DNA from: Flagellimonas oceanensis
Lineage (GTDB): Bacteria > Bacteroidota > Bacteroidia > Flavobacteriales > Flavobacteriaceae
DNA length: 64,000 nt
Direction: 5' to 3'
Assembly (NCBI RefSeq): GCF_003992595.1
Contig: NZ_RZNA01000031.1
Coordinates: forward strand, 1 to 64,000
Shown here: positions 61,653 through 64,000 of the stretch, one piece after another
Layout: each line of letters begins with the position of its first letter
Numbering within the stretch: the first letter of the stretch is position 1
Position numbers and translations under genes: made by a program
The notes under the pieces: model-generated
Told to the model about the DNA's origin: nothing
The model's database searches: none
Seen by the model: only the letters and a program-made list of their open reading frames with translations

Positions 61653-64000
61653 CTAGTTTATTTTATACACAATCAAGGAGTTGTCCTGGTCTTTGGCGAC
61701 CAGTTCCAGTTTTCTGTCATTATCCATGTCGGTAAGGTCAATCAAAGAACTTCCGAATAAGGGGAAGTTTGGAATTGACTCAGCCTGGCTGTCAAACAAA
61801 TAAATTTGATGGTTCTGAATATCCGTAACCGCAACATATATTTTATCGTAGATGTAAAATATTTCCGGTTTGGAATACACGCCCAGTTCCAACTCCACTT
61901 TTCTTCCTTTTATGCTCAGAACATTGTCGTCCATAAACACAAGTGTGTTGCTCGTTGCGTAAAAGCCGTGGTCGGGATTTAGGTTAAAATTCGTGGCCAC
62001 GAGATTTCCGTTGGTATCTATTTGATGTAGCACACCCGCTTTGTTGGTCACGGAGAATTTATTCTTATAAAGGAACACTTCGTTGTTGGAGAAATCTATT
62101 TTTTCTGCCACTTTGATCCGGTCGCTACCCACACGGTGCAAAATGCGAAGGGTGCTGTTATCCTGTTTGAAAACCAGATAGTCTTTATTGCCAACTCTAA
62201 AATGTTTGGGTGCTCCCAAAATATTGCTGGGGGCATCGGTAAAGGTAAATCCGCGTACAATCTTAGCTTGGTTGTTGTACATATGGACTTTGCTTCCTTG
62301 TGTGACCACAAAACGATAATTTCTGCTGCCGTCGTAGTCAAACACGGCCAGCGGGTTGAGGTTGCCACCTTCAAACTCTATGTTGAACGGAGGTACTTCA
62401 TCGCCGTTGCGGTCCAATACCAGGAATTGGTCGTTCGTGGTAAAGGCCAATTGGAGTTTTCCGTTTTTGTAAATATCAACCTGTTGTATTTCTCCTTGAA
62501 TCCGACCCTCCAATTGTTTGGTCCAGAGTACTTTTCCATCAGTGGAGATTAAGTAGAGGACATTGTTTTGATCCTGTACCACAATTTCTTGCTGTTTGGT
62601 TCGGTGGTTTTTTACAAATTGTGGGTCTGTGGCCAAGTCGGTATTCAGTTCCAAGGTAAATAGTGGGGATACGGTATTCCGCTCTTGGTTCTTTTCAATT
62701 TTTGATGCCAAGATGTTGAAATGTCCAAAACCGTTATCCATTACCATTTGCGAAGCAAAGACCTGTTCGTTTAAATCATCTTCATCTATATCCTCCGATA
62801 TTTCGGGGGCAAGTTTCTGTTCGGCAAAAAAATCAATGCCTGATGCTTTCGAAATGAAAAGCATGCTGGATTCGCTGGCCAAAGATGCTTTTGCGGTTTT
62901 ATATCCTTGGTCGCTATCAAAAGAAGAAGAACTTTTATGGTTGCTAATGATAGTTTGCAAGGCTTCTTTCCCCTCAGAAAAGATGAAGCTGTTTTCTATA
63001 ATGGTGCAGTAATTGGATTTAAATTCTGTGACCAAGGGTGTAAAACCTTCTTCTATTAATGAAGTGTCCTCGAGCTCTAAAATTTCACTGTCCTGATAGT
63101 TTTGTGAAGCTGTTTTACGGCTATCCAGATAATCATAAAGGCTTTGGGTGCCATACGATTTTAAAAGAACCACTTTTTCGTTGTTGAGATAGATCACACC
63201 CACTTCCTCAACGGTATTGAAAAGGGAGTCGGTTTGTTTTACCCTATCCAGATAGGTGTTTTGGTTTTTTGCAAAAACTTGGTAGTCATCAAACGTATAG
63301 GATAAAATGGCTTGGGAGGTCAGTGGTGCATACGAAGGTGTTTTGTTGGCCAAAGGGGTGGTTCCTTTGAATAGATTGATGAAATTTTTAGTGGAATCCG
63401 GCGCCATGGCAACACCACTTAATCCAACTTCGTCCGAATTGGCGGTAAAATCCAAAGAAACCCATGAAGAAAAGGGAGGGTGATTGTTATTGCTCTGCTC
63501 CTTGAGGGAGAGTAGGGATGTATTGCCGCTCGGATTGATGAACAGCGTGGCTGACTTATCGAGCGAACTGGCTTGGTAGAGTCTTTCCAAAGTTGGGTCA
63601 ACGGGAGTTTCCTCACTTACCCTGATAAGGTTTTCCATCAGCATCATGGAGGAGCTCATCAGGATGTCGTCATTTTTTTTGAAGCTGAATACTTCCAAAC
63701 CGTCAAGATTGTATTTGATTACAGATACGCCTTCGTAGGTCAAGGTCTCAACGGTTTTGTTGGCCACGCTATCCAAATTAAATAGACTGGGGTCTTTTTT
63801 AGCAGCCAGCATATAGTCGTAGTTGTCCTTTCCTATTTCGTATAGTGCAAGTACACAGGTTTTATCCGTTGTGAGATTTTCCATGCCATTGATTTTATCC
63901 ATGACTTCCTTAATGGTAGTAAAACCTTTGACAGCAGTAAGGGTTGAATTGTTTTTAAGTTCGCTCTTAAAATTGGTGAGGTTATTGATTTTTACAACGA
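61653..64000 (-). CDS. large envelope protein with beta-propeller-like C-terminus, 5' end outside window
   Basis: The frame is open to the right edge, so the true start lies beyond base 64000; the first in-window ATG at 63902 is not the start. Residues upstream of it read FKSELKNNSTLTAVKGFTTI, continuing the same style. The C-terminal half, roughly residues 430-770, repeats short beta strands such as VLYLISTDGKVLWTKQLEGR, FLVLDRNGDEVPPFN and YIYDKIYVAVTDIQNHQIYL, which fit a PQQ-like or FG-GAP-like propeller. The N-terminal half is alpha/beta with no motif I recognise. Function unknown. Confidence 0.8.
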   Translation of the reverse strand, partial: VVKINNLTNFKSELKNNSTLTAVKGFTTIKEVMDKINGMENLTTDKTCVLALYEIGKDNYDYMLAAKKDPSLFNLDSVANKTVETLTYEGVSVIKYNLDGLEVFSFKKNDDILMSSSMMLMENLIRVSEETPVDPTLERLYQASSLDKSATLFINPSGNTSLLSLKEQSNNNHPPFSSWVSLDFTANSDEVGLSGVAMAPDSTKNFINLFKGTTPLANKTPSYAPLTSQAILSYTFDDYQVFAKNQNTYLDRVKQTDSLFNTVEEVGVIYLNNEKVVLLKSYGTQSLYDYLDSRKTASQNYQDSEILELEDTSLIEEGFTPLVTEFKSNYCTIIENSFIFSEGKEALQTIISNHKSSSSFDSDQGYKTAKASLASESSMLFISKASGIDFFAEQKLAPEISEDIDEDDLNEQVFASQMVMDNGFGHFNILASKIEKNQERNTVSPLFTLELNTDLATDPQFVKNHRTKQQEIVVQDQNNVLYLISTDGKVLWTKQLEGRIQGEIQQVDIYKNGKLQLAFTTNDQFLVLDRNGDEVPPFNIEFEGGNLNPLAVFDYDGSRNYRFVVTQGSKVHMYNNQAKIVRGFTFTDAPSNILGAPKHFRVGNKDYLVFKQDNSTLRILHRVGSDRIKVAEKIDFSNNEVFLYKNKFSVTNKAGVLHQIDTNGNLVATNFNLNPDHGFYATSNTLVFMDDNVLSIKGRKVELELGVYSKPEIFYIYDKIYVAVTDIQNHQIYLFDSQAESIPNFPLFGSSLIDLTDMDNDRKLELVAKDQDNSLIVYKIN

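Overview
The window reads as chromosome from a marine Flavobacteriaceae bacterium (Bacteroidota), probably close to Muricauda/Allomuricauda/Flagellimonas. The signs are Bacteroidota -7 boxes (TAnnTTTG) a few bases before many starts, no clear Shine-Dalgarno sequences, TTG/GTG starts on several genes, many SPII lipoproteins, and families typical of that phylum (GSCFA, DUF4230, DUF4136, DUF5522, HmuY, DUF6607, SatD/DUF3307, large TonB-dependent receptors). Genus is inference.

Layout. 1-1102: the end of an accessory-looking segment (a cation-efflux gene cut by the window edge) abuts an initiator tRNA with its own promoter and terminator; three direct repeats beside the tRNA look like integrase arm sites. 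1226-9370: an arylsulfotransferase-like lipoprotein, an AGCS amino-acid symporter overlapping era, a small membrane protein, der, and pbpC. 9377-14935: a giant alpha-2-macroglobulin lipoprotein with an intact thioester motif, in an operon with pbpC. 15204-17987: an outer-membrane beta-barrel receptor, facing a lipoprotein gene broken by one base in a homopolymer. 18531-21666: an envelope operon M23 peptidase - MerR - LemA - TPM - TPM. 21771-28606: alaS, a TPR lipoprotein, GSCFA, DUF4230 and an M61-type peptidase. 28603-35957: aromatic amino-acid hydroxylase, DUF4136, DUF5522, a small HExxH-type protein, an ACC-deaminase-like enzyme, a LysM glucosaminidase, a patch of hairpin repeats, hemL and a secreted protein.

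36389-39457: two AsmA/DUF748-like proteins and a cysteine-less ArsC-fold protein. 39677-44923: a heme-uptake locus, TonB receptor plus Calx-beta/HmuY lipoprotein on one strand and, divergently, DUF6607 plus an FMN-binding protein carrying a covalent flavinylation motif; both promoters and candidate iron boxes lie between them. 44996-46410: a DUF3307-SatD operon preceded by an array of palindromic operators overlapping its promoter. 46493-49915: a Spy-like protein and a large zinc metalloprotease. 50182-51335: a secreted protein made of five repeats, then a candidate small RNA. 51336-64000: a SLC13 transporter, lysS whose promoter sits inside the terminator of the preceding thioredoxin-fold gene, a membrane-tethered LuxR-type regulator, a tiny Pmp3/YqaE protein, several lipoproteins, lipB, a TapB-like protein with an OmpA protein, and a large protein cut by the right edge.

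Most of the window is ordinary core chromosome. The places most worth a second look are the heme/flavin locus, the SatD operator array, the repeat protein with its neighbouring transcript, and the dispersed hairpin family that has entered the GSCFA reading frame.
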